This document shows, in pieces, positions 7,417 through 16,108 of a stretch of 49,438 nt of DNA. Under the pieces are notes generated by a model. That model was not told the DNA's origin. It saw only the letters and a list, made by a program, of their open reading frames with translations, and did no database searches. The position numbers were made by a program, and so were the translations under genes. The DNA comes from Alphaproteobacteria bacterium. Its GTDB lineage: Bacteria; Pseudomonadota; Alphaproteobacteria; Bin95. The stretch spans positions 1 to 49,438 of the forward strand of contig JAJECF010000047.1 in the NCBI GenBank assembly GCA_022822125.1. Reading direction: 5' to 3'. Numbering within the stretch: the first letter of the stretch is position 1; every line of letters begins with the position of its first letter.

Positions 7417-8616
7417 ATGACGGACGGGATAGCTGGGCAGGCGGCGCGGTTCGAGGGTCGTTTCGAACCTCTGGCGGGGCTGCTGCTGCGCAATCTCCTG
7501 TTCTCGGTGCTCACGCTCGGCATCTACCGCTTCTGGGGCCGGACGCATGTCCGCCGCTTCGTCTGGCGCCATACCGCGCTGCTGGGCGACGCGCTCGAAT
7601 ATCTGGGCGCGGGCGGAGAGCTCTTTATCGGCTTCCTGATCGCCATCGCCGCGCTGCTGCCGGTCTTCACCGCCTATTCGGCGCTGCAATTCGTCTTCGC
7701 GGACGGGCCGGGGCATGCGTTGCTGGCGCTCGAAATCCTCTACTATCTGGTGCTGTTTTTCCTGGTCCAGATCGCGATCCACCGCATGCGCCGCTACCGG
7801 CTGACGCGCACGGCCTGGCGCGGCGTGCGCTTCGGGCTCGGCGGGTCGTCGCTCGCCTATGCGCGCATCGCTTTCGGCTACAGCCTGCTGACGGCGGCAA
7901 CGCTCGGCCTCGCCTATCCGTGGATGAGAGCCGCGACGCTTGGTTATTTCGCCCGCCATGCGCATTTCGGCACGGCGAGGATCGCGCTCGCGCCCGACGC
8001 CCGCTGGCTGTTTCGACAATGGGCGCCGGTCATCGCCTTGCCGATCGGAGCGGCGGCGCTTTTCATGGCGCTGAATGCGGGCAATTTCGAGGAGATGACG
8101 CCGGGGCTTCGGCATGACGGCTTCGGCGTCGTCCCGCGGGCTATCGTCTCCCTGGCGTTCCTGCCCCTTCTTCTGTTGCCGGCCGCCTTTCTCCTCTGGA
8201 TCCGATATCGAGCCGCCGAATTCCGGCATATGACGGATTGCCTGACCGTCGGAGACACGGGCTTCGCCTCCACACTCCGCACGGGAGCCGTCTTTCGGCG
8301 CTTCGCGATTTACTTCGCCGTTCTTGCAACGGTCGGGATATTGCTGGGCGGTCTTTCCCTGTCCATTGCAATAGGCGTTCTGACGTCGGACGGAGGGGCG
8401 TTCGCGGTATTCGCCGCCCTTCTTCCGATTCTGGCGCTGTTGCTTTTTTCCGGCATGATAAAGACATTGTTCCTGGATATTCCGCTGCTGGCGCATGCCT
8501 GCGAAACATTGGCGATCTCGAACGCTGCGGCGCTCGAAGAGGTCGCGCAGTCCTCCGCGCCGGCGCCGCGCTACGGCGAGGGAGCGGCGGAGGCGCTGGA
8601 TGTCGGCGGGTTCTAG
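7417..8616 (+). CDS. DUF898 (YjgN-like) multi-pass membrane protein
   Basis: 399-residue inner-membrane protein of the YjgN/DUF898 family. The characteristic N-terminal signature FEGRFEPLAGLLLRNLLFSV and LTLGIYRFWGRTHVRRFVW (about residues 12-50) is repeated in weaker form in the second half (AYPWMRAATLGYFARHAHFG near 166-186), as usual for this family. Roughly eight to nine hydrophobic segments are visible. The stop is three bases before the start of an M48 metalloprotease gene, and the two are probably co-translated; I know this pairing from other proteobacteria. Molecular function is unknown; a role with the protease in membrane or envelope quality control is inference. Confidence 0.88.
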   Translation: MTDGIAGQAARFEGRFEPLAGLLLRNLLFSVLTLGIYRFWGRTHVRRFVWRHTALLGDALEYLGAGGELFIGFLIAIAALLPVFTAYSALQFVFADGPGHALLALEILYYLVLFFLVQIAIHRMRRYRLTRTAWRGVRFGLGGSSLAYARIAFGYSLLTAATLGLAYPWMRAATLGYFARHAHFGTARIALAPDARWLFRQWAPVIALPIGAAALFMALNAGNFEEMTPGLRHDGFGVVPRAIVSLAFLPLLLLPAAFLLWIRYRAAEFRHMTDCLTVGDTGFASTLRTGAVFRRFAIYFAVLATVGILLGGLSLSIAIGVLTSDGGAFAVFAALLPILALLLFSGMIKTLFLDIPLLAHACETLAISNAAALEEVAQSSAPAPRYGEGAAEALDVGGF

Positions 8617-8619
8617 CGC

Positions 8620-9744
8620 GTGGCCCGCTATCCCGCTCGCTATTATGACGGGCTGACAGCGCGCTCGCGGGCGGTCGAGGTCGAGATTGCGGCGACCGGG
8701 CTCGCGATCTTCGACGAGGCCGGCCCGGTGCTCGGCTCCTGGCCGGGCGGAGGCGTTCGACTGGTGGAGGAGCCGCGCAGGGGGGAGCCGGTGCGGCTGG
8801 GGCTGGCCGGCACGACGGCGCGGCTTGTCGTAAGCGATCCCGCCATCATGGCCGCGCTCCGGCAGGCGGCGCCGCATCTGCGGCGGCGGACTTCGGGCAG
8901 GACGGTCGCGCGGATTGCGTTCTGGGCGACGCTGGCGGCGGGGTCGGTCGCCGGCCTCTTGCTGGTGCTCATTCCGCTGCTGTCGGCCCAGCTTGCGGCG
9001 GTGACGCCCGAATCCGCAAAATACCGTTTCGGCCGCGCGGTTCTCGTCCAGATCGCCGACCTGTTGCCCCGCCCCGCCGGCAAGGCGGGCGAGGCCCCCT
9101 ACTGTTCCGGCGGGGACGGGCTGGACGCACTGCAACGCCTCACGAACCGGCTGGCCGCGGACCTGCCCGAGCCGCCCGGGGCGCGCGTGGCGGTGGTGAA
9201 CGCCGGCATGGCCAACGCCTTCGCCCTGCCGGGCGGCATTATGGTGTTCACGCGCGGGCTGCTCGACGAAGCCGGGAGCCCGGAGGAAATCGCGGGCATT
9301 GCCGCGCATGAGCTCGGCCATCTCGCGCACGACCATTCTACCCGCGCCCTCTACCGCTCTTTCGCCGTGTCGCTGCTGGTCGGCGTGCTGCTGGGAGACC
9401 TGACGGGCGGCGCCCTGACCGGCGGGCTGGCGGAATGGCTGGTCAACACCGGCTATTCGCGCGAGGCCGAGCGCGACGCGGACAGCTTCGCGCTGGCGCG
9501 GCTCCGGGCCGCCGGCATCGGCGCTCATGGGCTGGCGGATTTCTTCGCCCGTCTTGAGGCGAGGGAAACCGGCGAGAGCGGGGTGCTGCTGCGCATGCTC
9601 TCCACCCATCCGGCGACCGCCGAGCGCCTGGCGCATATCCGCAGCGCCGGCGCGCCCGGCCGCCGCGACGCGATGAGCGACGAGGACTGGAGATATGTCC
9701 GGCGAACATGCCTGACGCTTCAAACGACGCCGCCGCTGCCGTAG
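8620..9744 (+). CDS. M48 family zinc metalloprotease with N-terminal membrane anchor
   Basis: 374-residue peptidase. The N-terminal 110 residues form a small soluble domain (DUF7092-like, VEVEIAATGLAIFD), then one strong transmembrane helix (about residues 105-128, IAFWATLAAGSVAGLLLVLI). The catalytic domain carries HELGHLAHDH near residue 229 (two zinc His and the catalytic Glu) and the third zinc ligand Glu in SREAERDADSFAL near 285. The start is GTG, three bases after the DUF898 stop. The second hydrophobic stretch (SLLVGVLLGDL) is typical of HtpX/BepA relatives. Probably acts on misfolded envelope proteins, with the upstream membrane protein as partner; this role is inference. Confidence 0.88.
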   Translation: MARYPARYYDGLTARSRAVEVEIAATGLAIFDEAGPVLGSWPGGGVRLVEEPRRGEPVRLGLAGTTARLVVSDPAIMAALRQAAPHLRRRTSGRTVARIAFWATLAAGSVAGLLLVLIPLLSAQLAAVTPESAKYRFGRAVLVQIADLLPRPAGKAGEAPYCSGGDGLDALQRLTNRLAADLPEPPGARVAVVNAGMANAFALPGGIMVFTRGLLDEAGSPEEIAGIAAHELGHLAHDHSTRALYRSFAVSLLVGVLLGDLTGGALTGGLAEWLVNTGYSREAERDADSFALARLRAAGIGAHGLADFFARLEARETGESGVLLRMLSTHPATAERLAHIRSAGAPGRRDAMSDEDWRYVRRTCLTLQTTPPLP

Positions 9745-9781
9745 AAGACCGCTGCTCGCAGACGCCGGCCGCGGAGGGGCG

Positions 9782-10933
9782 ATGACGGAAGCCGATCTGG
9801 CATTCACCTTCGGGATCGAGGAAGAGTTCTTCCTAGTCGATCCCGAAACGCGCGACATTATCGCCGCCCCCGACCCCGGCATCATGGAGCGCTGCAAACG
9901 GGAAAGCGGCCCCCACAGCGTCGTGCCGGAATTCCTGCGTTCGCAGATCGAGACCAACACGCGGGTCTGCCACTCGATAGCCGGGCTGCGCATAGCGCTT
10001 GCCGAGACGCGCCGCCTGGTCGTCGGGGCGGCGGAAGCGCATGGCGTCCGCGCCATGGCCGCGTCCACGCACCCCTTCGCGGCATGGCAGGAGCAGCTGG
10101 TGACGCCGAAGCAGCGTTACCGCGAGTTCGAGATCGAGATGCAGGAGGTCGTGCGGCGCTTCCTGGTGGGCGGGATGCACATCCATGCCGGCTTCGGCGA
10201 TCCGGATTCGCGCGTGCGGGCCATGACGGCGATCCGCCGCCACCTGCCATTGTTCATCGCGCTGTCCGCATCCTCGCCGTTCAATGCCGGCGGCTATACC
10301 GGCTTCAACTCCTATCGGCCCGTCATAATCGGCGCCCTGCCGCGCACCGGCGTGCCCCGCGCCTTCCGCTCGCAGGCGGAGTTCGACCGGCTGGTGGAGG
10401 ACTATCGCCATATCGGGGCCGTTCGCGACAGCAGCCAGCTATGGCTGGATATCCGTCCGCATCACGCCTATCCGACGATCGAGCTCAGGATCTGCGATAT
10501 CTGCCCGCGCATGGACGATTCGATTGCGCTGGCGGCCCTTTACGCCGCAACCCTTCGTTGGCTGCTGCGGCGCGATGCGTCGGAGGGCCTGCCCGCCGAC
10601 CCCTCCACCGAAATCATCGCCGAGAACTGCTGGCGCGCCCGGCGATACGGGACGCTCGCCTTCCTCGGCGATGCGGAGCGGGGCGGGCGCATCGATATCG
10701 CGGATTGCGTCGGCGCGCTCATCGAGGACGTGGCGGAGGACGCGCGGGCGCTCGGCTGCGAGCCGGAGCTCCGCCGCGTCGCCCATATCCTGCGCGACGG
10801 CTCGTCGGCCGACCGGCAGGTCGAAAGATACCACCTGAGCCTGCTGGAGGGCGCGGACCGGCGCGAGGCGCTGCGCGCTGTGGTGGACCAGGTTGTCGAG
10901 GAGACGCGAACGGGCGCGGTCGAGCGCGCCTGA
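9782..10933 (+). CDS. Carboxylate-amine ligase, YbdK/GCS2 family
   Basis: 383-residue ATP-grasp-like enzyme of the glutamate-cysteine ligase type 2 family. The N-terminus has the family signature TFGIEEEFFLVD (residues 9-20); GMHIHAGFGDPDSRV near 137-150 and WLDIRPHHAYPTIELRI near 221 are conserved blocks. YbdK-type proteins show weak gamma-glutamylcysteine ligase activity; the physiological substrate is usually unknown. The ATG has GGAGGGGCG directly upstream. It sits 37 bases after the M48 gene and may be on the same transcript. A repeat element starts 17 bases after the stop. Confidence 0.88.
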   Translation: MTEADLAFTFGIEEEFFLVDPETRDIIAAPDPGIMERCKRESGPHSVVPEFLRSQIETNTRVCHSIAGLRIALAETRRLVVGAAEAHGVRAMAASTHPFAAWQEQLVTPKQRYREFEIEMQEVVRRFLVGGMHIHAGFGDPDSRVRAMTAIRRHLPLFIALSASSPFNAGGYTGFNSYRPVIIGALPRTGVPRAFRSQAEFDRLVEDYRHIGAVRDSSQLWLDIRPHHAYPTIELRICDICPRMDDSIALAALYAATLRWLLRRDASEGLPADPSTEIIAENCWRARRYGTLAFLGDAERGGRIDIADCVGALIEDVAEDARALGCEPELRRVAHILRDGSSADRQVERYHLSLLEGADRREALRAVVDQVVEETRTGAVERA

Positions 10934-10950
10934 TCCTCCGCCGGGGCCTC

Positions 10951-11093
10951 ATGCCAACGGCACCGGGTTGAAACTCACGGGCCAATGCCGCCCGGTTTCC
11001 CCTTCGATCCGCCCGGCGCCTCCCGCCTCTCCTCATCCTGAGTAGCCGACCGAAGGGGAGGCGTATCGAAGGATCGTCCTGCCGGTGGCGCGT
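10951..11093. repeat. Intergenic repeat B: left arm of the ATACCARCGG element
   Basis: Begins with ATGCCAACGG, a one-base variant of the left terminal inverted repeat, and continues with CACCGGGTTGAAACTCACGG, CTCATCCTGAGTAGCC, GGCGTATCGAAGGATCGTCC and GGTGGCGCGTC. The right arm is missing, so this is a truncated copy. The rest of the 303-base gap (11094-11236) before the MFS gene shows only the ribosome-binding site GAGGAG and no feature I can name. Confidence 0.8.
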
Positions 11094-11236
11094 CTGTAAC
11101 CGGGACCATCGCCTCTCCTTGCCGGGCACAGGCTTCGCGCGAAGATGCCGGCCGGCGCCCGGGTCGGCAGGCGGGGCGGTTCCGTCTTCGCCCGCCGGCG
11201 GGCATATTGGGCCGGGGTGGGCATGAGGAGTCGGAT

Positions 11237-12454
11237 ATGGCGAGGACGGCGGAGGCGGCGCGCGGGGAGACCCGGACGCTGGCGCTGATCGGCGCCGGGC
11301 ATTTCCTGAGCCATTTCTACGCGCTCAGCCTGCCGCCGCTGTTCTTCTTCTTCCGGGAGGAGTTCGGCGCAAGCTATGCGCTTCTGGGCGCGCTGGTCAC
11401 CGGCTACGCCGTGGTGGGCGGCGTGCTGCAGGCGCCGGTCGGGCTGGCGGTGGACCGCTGGGGCGCGCGCCCGGTGCTGCTCGCGGGCCTCGCGCTCAAC
11501 GCCGCCGCCATCGCCGCTATCGGCCTCGCCCCGAACTACTGGATGCTGGCGCTGCTCGCCGTGACGGCGGGCATCGGCAACAGCGTCTTCCACCCGGCGG
11601 ACTATGCCGTGCTGGCGGCGCGCATAAGCGAACGGCGGCTGCCGCGCGCCTACAGCCTGCACACCTTTCTGGGCTTCTTCGGCACGGCGGTGGCGCCCCT
11701 CACCATGTCGGGTCTCGCCGGGTGGCTGGGCTGGCGGAGCGCGCTCATGCTGGTCGGCGCGGTGGGCCTGGCGGCCGTGCTGGCGATGGCGACGAACGGG
11801 GCCGCCGTCGCTTCCCCGCCGCGCGCCAGAGAGGGTATGGCGGGGGCTGCGCCCGCAGAACGCCTGTCGCTGCCGATCCTGCTGTTCTTCGGATTCTTCG
11901 TCGCCTACGGCATGGCGAGCGGCGGCATCATGTCCTTCACCGTCATCGGACTCGGCAAGCTCCACGGCCTGGACCCCGCTTCCGCCGGCGCAGTGCTGAC
12001 GACGGCGCTCATGGCGCTTGCCTTCGGCATCCTGGCCGGCGGCGAACTGCCGAACCGCGAGCGGTTGCAAGTGCGCCTCGCCGCCACGGCGCTGGTCGGC
12101 GGCGGGGCGTTGACGGCGCTTGCAGGCTTCGCCGATATCGGCGCCGTCGGCCTCGCCGTGCTGCTGGGAGCCGCGGGCTTCGGCATGGGCGTCGTGTTGC
12201 CGGCGCGCGACCTGATGCTCCGGCGGATCACGCCGCCCGGCAGCACCGGCCGGGTGATCGGTTTCGTCTTCGTCGGGCTCTCGGTCGGCGGCGGCCTGGC
12301 GCCGCTGCTGTTCGGCTGGACGATGGACCGCGACTGGCCGGCGCTCCTGTTCGTCGGCTGCGGCGCCTTCCTCGCGCTCGCCTTCCTCTGCTCCTTCGGC
12401 GCGGTCGTCGCCGCGAGGCGCGTGGCGCACCAGCACGGAACCCCTTCAGGCTGA
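11237..12454 (+). CDS. MFS transporter, fosmidomycin-resistance (Fsr)-like
   Basis: 405-residue major facilitator carrier with about 12 transmembrane helices. The N-terminal GHFLSHFYALSLPPLFFFF, the loop motif DRWGARPVLLAG near residue 75 and GIGNSVFHPADYAVL near 115 resemble the Fsr/YfnC-type branch of MFS. The start is the ATG at 11237 with GAGGAG upstream; an earlier in-frame TTG at 11207 lacks a site. The gene is flanked on both sides by repeat elements and stands alone. Probably a drug or metabolite exporter; substrate unknown. Confidence 0.88.
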   Translation: MARTAEAARGETRTLALIGAGHFLSHFYALSLPPLFFFFREEFGASYALLGALVTGYAVVGGVLQAPVGLAVDRWGARPVLLAGLALNAAAIAAIGLAPNYWMLALLAVTAGIGNSVFHPADYAVLAARISERRLPRAYSLHTFLGFFGTAVAPLTMSGLAGWLGWRSALMLVGAVGLAAVLAMATNGAAVASPPRAREGMAGAAPAERLSLPILLFFGFFVAYGMASGGIMSFTVIGLGKLHGLDPASAGAVLTTALMALAFGILAGGELPNRERLQVRLAATALVGGGALTALAGFADIGAVGLAVLLGAAGFGMGVVLPARDLMLRRITPPGSTGRVIGFVFVGLSVGGGLAPLLFGWTMDRDWPALLFVGCGAFLALAFLCSFGAVVAARRVAHQHGTPSG

Positions 12455-12475
12455 AACGAAAGTCCGGCCGTCCGC

Positions 12476-12800
12476 TTCGACAGGCTCAGGACAGGCCCTT
12501 CGATACGCGGCTGACGCCGCTACTCAGGATGAGGGTCGATAGGCGGCTCCGCCGCTACTCGGGATGAGGAGATCCCGTAATACCAACGGCACCGGGTTGA
12601 GACTCACGGGCAAATGCCGCCCTGCATCCCCGCCTCTCTTCATCCTGAGTAGCCGACCGGGATGAGGACAAAGGACCGGGGCTACGGCAGGGGGGCGCCG
12701 CGCCATCGGTTCCGATCAACGACCGCTGGTATAACGCGCTCTTGTCCTCACCCTGAGTCGCGCCCGCGCCAGCTGGCGCGTATCGAAGGGCCGCTGCCCG
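12476..12800. repeat. Intergenic repeat block C, with an internally deleted 153-base element
   Basis: The gap between the convergent MFS and GMC genes is mostly repeat. It contains TTCGACAGGCTCAGGACAGG at 12476-12495, a CGATACGCGGCTGACGCCGC arm, and then a complete short element at 12580-12732. That element is bounded by ATACCAACGG and CCGCTGGTAT, and its left arm (to CCTGAGTAGCCGACC) joins directly to the right arm (GGGATGAGGACAAAGGACC), lacking the central part seen in copy D. A further partial arm ending GCGCGTATCGAAGG follows. No gene is visible in 12455-12840. Confidence 0.85.
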
Positions 12801-12840
12801 TTTCAAACCGGTCGGATTCCGCGATAAGGGCGACCGCGGG

Positions 12841-14460
12841 TTACGGCCCGGCGTCCTCCAGCATCATATGGGCCGCCTTTTCGGCGATCATCATGGTGGG
12901 GGCGTGGGTGTTGCCGTTGGTCAGCGTCGGCATGACGGAGGCGTCGGCGACGCGGAGCCCCGGCACGCCATGCACGCAAAGGCGCGGATCGACCACCGCC
13001 ATCGGGTCCGTGCCCATCCTGCAGGTGCCGACCGGGTGGTAGATCGCGTATCCGGACTCGCGGGCGAAATCCAGCCATTCCTCGTCGCTCTGCACGCCGG
13101 CGCCCGGCAGTTCCTCGAAGGCGACATGGCGGCGCATCGCCTCGGTCTCCATCAGCGCGCGGGCGATCTTCATGCCGCCGACCAGCGCCTGCCGGTCGTA
13201 TTCGGAGGTCAGGTAACGGCCCCTGATCGACGGCTGCTCGTCCGCCCGGGGCGAACGGATATGGATGCTTCCGGCGCTTTCCGGCCGCGTCTGATAGGCG
13301 CCGACGGTCATGCCGGGCGTGCGCGCCAGCGCCTTGGTCCGGGAATCGTCATAGCTCGCATGCACGATGTGGAATTGCACATCGGGCGCCGCCAGGTCGG
13401 CGCGCGTGCGCACAAAGCCGGCGATCACGCCGGGCGTCGTCGTCAGCAGGCCGCGCCGCGTGAAGGCGTAGCGCAGCATCTCGCCGGCGAAAGCGAGCCC
13501 GCGCGAGCGCTCGTTGAGCGTGATCGGCCGGGCAATGCGCCAGGACATGCGCACCATGTAATGGTCCCGGTAGTTCTCGCCGACGCCCGGCAGCGCCGCC
13601 CGCACGGGGATGCCCTGCGCCTTCAACACTTCCGGGTCGCCGATGCCGGAAAGCTCCAGAAGCTGCGGCGACTGCACCGCGCCCGCCGCGAGCACGATGC
13701 CGTGCCCGGCCGTCGCCCGCTCCAGCCGCCCGCCCCGCCGGTATTCCACCGCGACGGCCCGCCCGTCCTCGATAACCACGCGCTCCGCCATGGCGCGGGT
13801 GCGCAACTCGATATTGGGGCGCTTCAGGGCGGGCTTCAGGAAGGCGCGGAAGGCGCTGTGCCGGAGCCCGCCCTTCTGGCAGACCTGATAGTAGGCGAAG
13901 CCGTCCTGCGAGGCGCCGTTATAGTCCGGGTTGCGGGGGTAGCCGAGCTCCTCGCCGGCGCGGATCGCGTCATCGGCGAGTTCGGAGCGGTCGCGCATGT
14001 CGGCGACGCTGAGCGGACCGGAGGCGCCGCGAAAGGCCGGGTCGCCGCCCTCGCGCCGCTCGGACTTCCTGAAGAAGGGCAGCACCTCCTCCCAGGACCA
14101 GCCGCGATTGCCCATCTGCGCCCAGTCGTCGAAATCGCGCGCATTGCCGCGCACATAGAGCATGCCGTTGATCGAGGAGGAGCCGCCGACCACCTTGCCG
14201 CGCGGCAGCGGCATGGCGCGGTTATGCGTGTAGTCCTCCGGGTCGATCTCGAAGCGCCAGTTCACGGCGTCGCCGTTCAGCGCCTTGGCGTAGCCGGCGG
14301 GAATATGGATGAAGGGGCTGCGGTCCATGCCGCCCGCCTCCAGCACCAGCACCCGGTGGTCGGCCCGCTCGGACAGGCGCGCGGCCAGCACGGAGCCGGC
14401 CGAACCGGTGCCGACGACGATCCAGTCGAAGCTGCCGGCGTCCTGCGCCCCGTCGCTCAC
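12841..14460 (-). CDS. GMC family FAD-dependent oxidoreductase (choline/alcohol dehydrogenase type)
   Basis: 539-residue flavoprotein oxidising an alcohol. The FAD-binding GxGxxG is at residues 14-22 (IVVGTGSAGSV), GMC signature 1 follows with GKVVGGSSSINGMLYVRGN near 80-98, and signature 2 with GAVQSPQLLELSGIGD near 255. The C-terminal active-site block has YHPVGTCRMG (catalytic His) and NGNTHAPTMM (His/Asn partner). The start is the GTG at 14458-14460, overlapping the LLM stop as GTGA, with AAGGAG about 11 bases upstream. It may act on choline-like or other primary alcohols; physiological substrate unknown. Confidence 0.92.
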   Translation of the reverse strand: MSDGAQDAGSFDWIVVGTGSAGSVLAARLSERADHRVLVLEAGGMDRSPFIHIPAGYAKALNGDAVNWRFEIDPEDYTHNRAMPLPRGKVVGGSSSINGMLYVRGNARDFDDWAQMGNRGWSWEEVLPFFRKSERREGGDPAFRGASGPLSVADMRDRSELADDAIRAGEELGYPRNPDYNGASQDGFAYYQVCQKGGLRHSAFRAFLKPALKRPNIELRTRAMAERVVIEDGRAVAVEYRRGGRLERATAGHGIVLAAGAVQSPQLLELSGIGDPEVLKAQGIPVRAALPGVGENYRDHYMVRMSWRIARPITLNERSRGLAFAGEMLRYAFTRRGLLTTTPGVIAGFVRTRADLAAPDVQFHIVHASYDDSRTKALARTPGMTVGAYQTRPESAGSIHIRSPRADEQPSIRGRYLTSEYDRQALVGGMKIARALMETEAMRRHVAFEELPGAGVQSDEEWLDFARESGYAIYHPVGTCRMGTDPMAVVDPRLCVHGVPGLRVADASVMPTLTNGNTHAPTMMIAEKAAHMMLEDAGP

Positions 14461-15332
14461 AGGGTTACCGACTCCTTGACGCGGCGCATGGCCTCGATAT
14501 GCGCATCGGCGCCCCGGAGCCCGGCGTCCATCGTGTTCACCGTCAGATGGGTCGCCCGGATGCCGCGCCAGAAGTCGATATCGGCCTGCCAGGACTCCGT
14601 GCCCGCAACGATCCCCCGTTTGGCGTAGCGCAGCCAGGAGTCGATGCCGATATCCGCCGGGTCCCGCCCGGCGGCGCGGACATGGTCGCGGAGCCGCTCG
14701 ACGCGCGCGGCGGTCTTGTCCGAAGGGGTGACGAGCGGGAACCAGCCGTCGCCGATCCGGCCGATCCGCTCGATGGTCGCCTCGACATGGCCGCCGATCC
14801 AGATCGGGATCGGGCGCTGCACGGGCAGCGGGTTGATGCCGGCGTCGCGGAAATTGTGCCAGCGGCCCTCGAAGCTCACCAGCTCCTCGGTCCACAGCCG
14901 GCGGAGCAGGGCGATCTGCTCCTCCGAACGCTTGCCGCGATTGGTGAAGTCCTCGTTCAACGCCCGGTATTCGACCTGGTTCCAGCCGACGCCGATGCCG
15001 AGCCGGAGCCGCCCGCCGGAGAGGATGTCGACCTCCGCCGCCTGTTTGGCGACCAGCGCGGTCTGGCGCTGCGGCAGGATAAGCACGCCGGTGACGAATT
15101 CGATCCGCTCCGTCAGCGCCGCAAGCCAGCCGAACAGCACCATCGGCTCGTGGAACATCGACTTGTGCGTGTAGGGGCCGGTCAGCTCATGCGCCGCCGG
15201 GTCGGCGCCCAGCACATGGTCGAAGGCCAGCAGATGGGAATAGCCGAGCGCCTCGGCCGCCTGCGCGAAGTCGCGGCAGGCGGCCGGATCGGCCCCGATC
15301 TCCGTCTGCGGAAAGACAACGCCGAGTTTCAT
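14457..15332 (-). CDS. LLM class (luciferase-like) flavin/F420-dependent oxidoreductase
   Basis: 291-residue TIM-barrel oxidoreductase of the bacterial luciferase superfamily, closest by eye to the TIGR03619-type F420-dependent group: GVVFPQTEIGADP at the N-terminus, LGYSHLLAFDHV, RLRLGIGVGWNQVEYRAL near residue 110 and PIWIGGHVEATIERIG near 180. The ATG at 15330-15332 has GAAGGAGA upstream. The gene is coupled to the GMC gene by a GTGA overlap, suggesting successive steps on one substrate, for example monooxygenation and alcohol oxidation. Whether it uses F420 or FMN cannot be told, and no F420 synthesis gene is present here. Confidence 0.88.
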   Translation of the reverse strand: MKLGVVFPQTEIGADPAACRDFAQAAEALGYSHLLAFDHVLGADPAAHELTGPYTHKSMFHEPMVLFGWLAALTERIEFVTGVLILPQRQTALVAKQAAEVDILSGGRLRLGIGVGWNQVEYRALNEDFTNRGKRSEEQIALLRRLWTEELVSFEGRWHNFRDAGINPLPVQRPIPIWIGGHVEATIERIGRIGDGWFPLVTPSDKTAARVERLRDHVRAAGRDPADIGIDSWLRYAKRGIVAGTESWQADIDFWRGIRATHLTVNTMDAGLRGADAHIEAMRRVKESVTL

Positions 15333-15462
15333 GTCCGCTTCTCCTTCACGGCGCTCCCGCCGGGCAAGCCGGGGCGAGTTTATCCCCTGCGGGGACCGCG
15401 ACACAAACCGGGCAAGGACCCGCGCGCCGGCCCCCGGGACCGACAAGGGATCGACAAGCCGA

Positions 15463-15491
15463 TTGCAGCCTTCGCCGCCCTGTCCTACCCT
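15463..15491 (+). promoter_or_regulatory. Possible promoter of the TRAP transporter operon
   Basis: TTGCAG (15463-15468), a 17-base spacer and TACCCT (15486-15491), about 32 bases before the first TRAP gene. The -10 box is poor, so this is tentative. The 191-base divergent gap (15333-15523) shows no other clear element. Confidence 0.25.
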
Positions 15492-15523
15492 CGCCGCCGG
15501 AGTGGAGAGGGAGCCCCGTCCCG

Positions 15524-16087
15524 ATGTCTTTCCCGGCGATGCTCGAAACGTTCGAGACCGGGCTTGCATGGGTGAACGACCGCGTGATCGTGGCGTTCAA
15601 ATGGCTCGCTATCGTCCTGCTCGCCATCATGCTCATCATCGTCGATATCGCCGTATTCATGCGCTACGTCATGAACGACGCGCTGGCCTGGTCTGAAGAG
15701 ATCGCCAAATTCGTCATGGTGTGGCTCACCTTCTTCGTCGCGCCTGTCGGGCTGCGCATGGGCGCGCATGTCGGCATCGAGGTGATCCTCGGCCAACTGC
15801 GCGGCCGGCTTCGCCAGTTCCTCATCATGATGATCTTCGCCGGCATCATCGCGCTCATGGTGGTGTTCGTGAAGGAAGGGGCGTTCATGACCTGGAACGC
15901 CCGCATCCAGCGCGCTTCCACGATCGATATCTCGATCTTCTACGTCTATATCTGCATGCCGGTGGGCAGCTTTGTCGTCGCCATGGTGGCGCTGGAATAC
16001 ATGGTCAACGCGCTGCGGGGCGTCATCGACCCCGCCAATGCGAAGCCGACATTGACGCAGCAGCAAGACGCGATCGCGGCGGACTGA
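15524..16087 (+). CDS. dctQ: TRAP transporter small permease, DctQ type
   Basis: 187-residue four-helix inner-membrane subunit that pairs with DctM in a sodium-coupled TRAP importer. Membrane segments are visible near residues 25-45 (ALVLAIMLIIVDIAVF-like), 55-70, 92-114 and 135-155. The conserved WSEEIAKFVMVWLTFFVAP block at about residues 54-72 is characteristic. The ATG is preceded by GAGAGGGAG. It is the first gene of a three-gene TRAP operon; dctM starts 21 bases after its stop. Confidence 0.92.
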   Translation: MSFPAMLETFETGLAWVNDRVIVAFKWLAIVLLAIMLIIVDIAVFMRYVMNDALAWSEEIAKFVMVWLTFFVAPVGLRMGAHVGIEVILGQLRGRLRQFLIMMIFAGIIALMVVFVKEGAFMTWNARIQRASTIDISIFYVYICMPVGSFVVAMVALEYMVNALRGVIDPANAKPTLTQQQDAIAAD

Positions 16088-16108
16088 CGGAGGCGGCGGG
16101 CGGAATCC

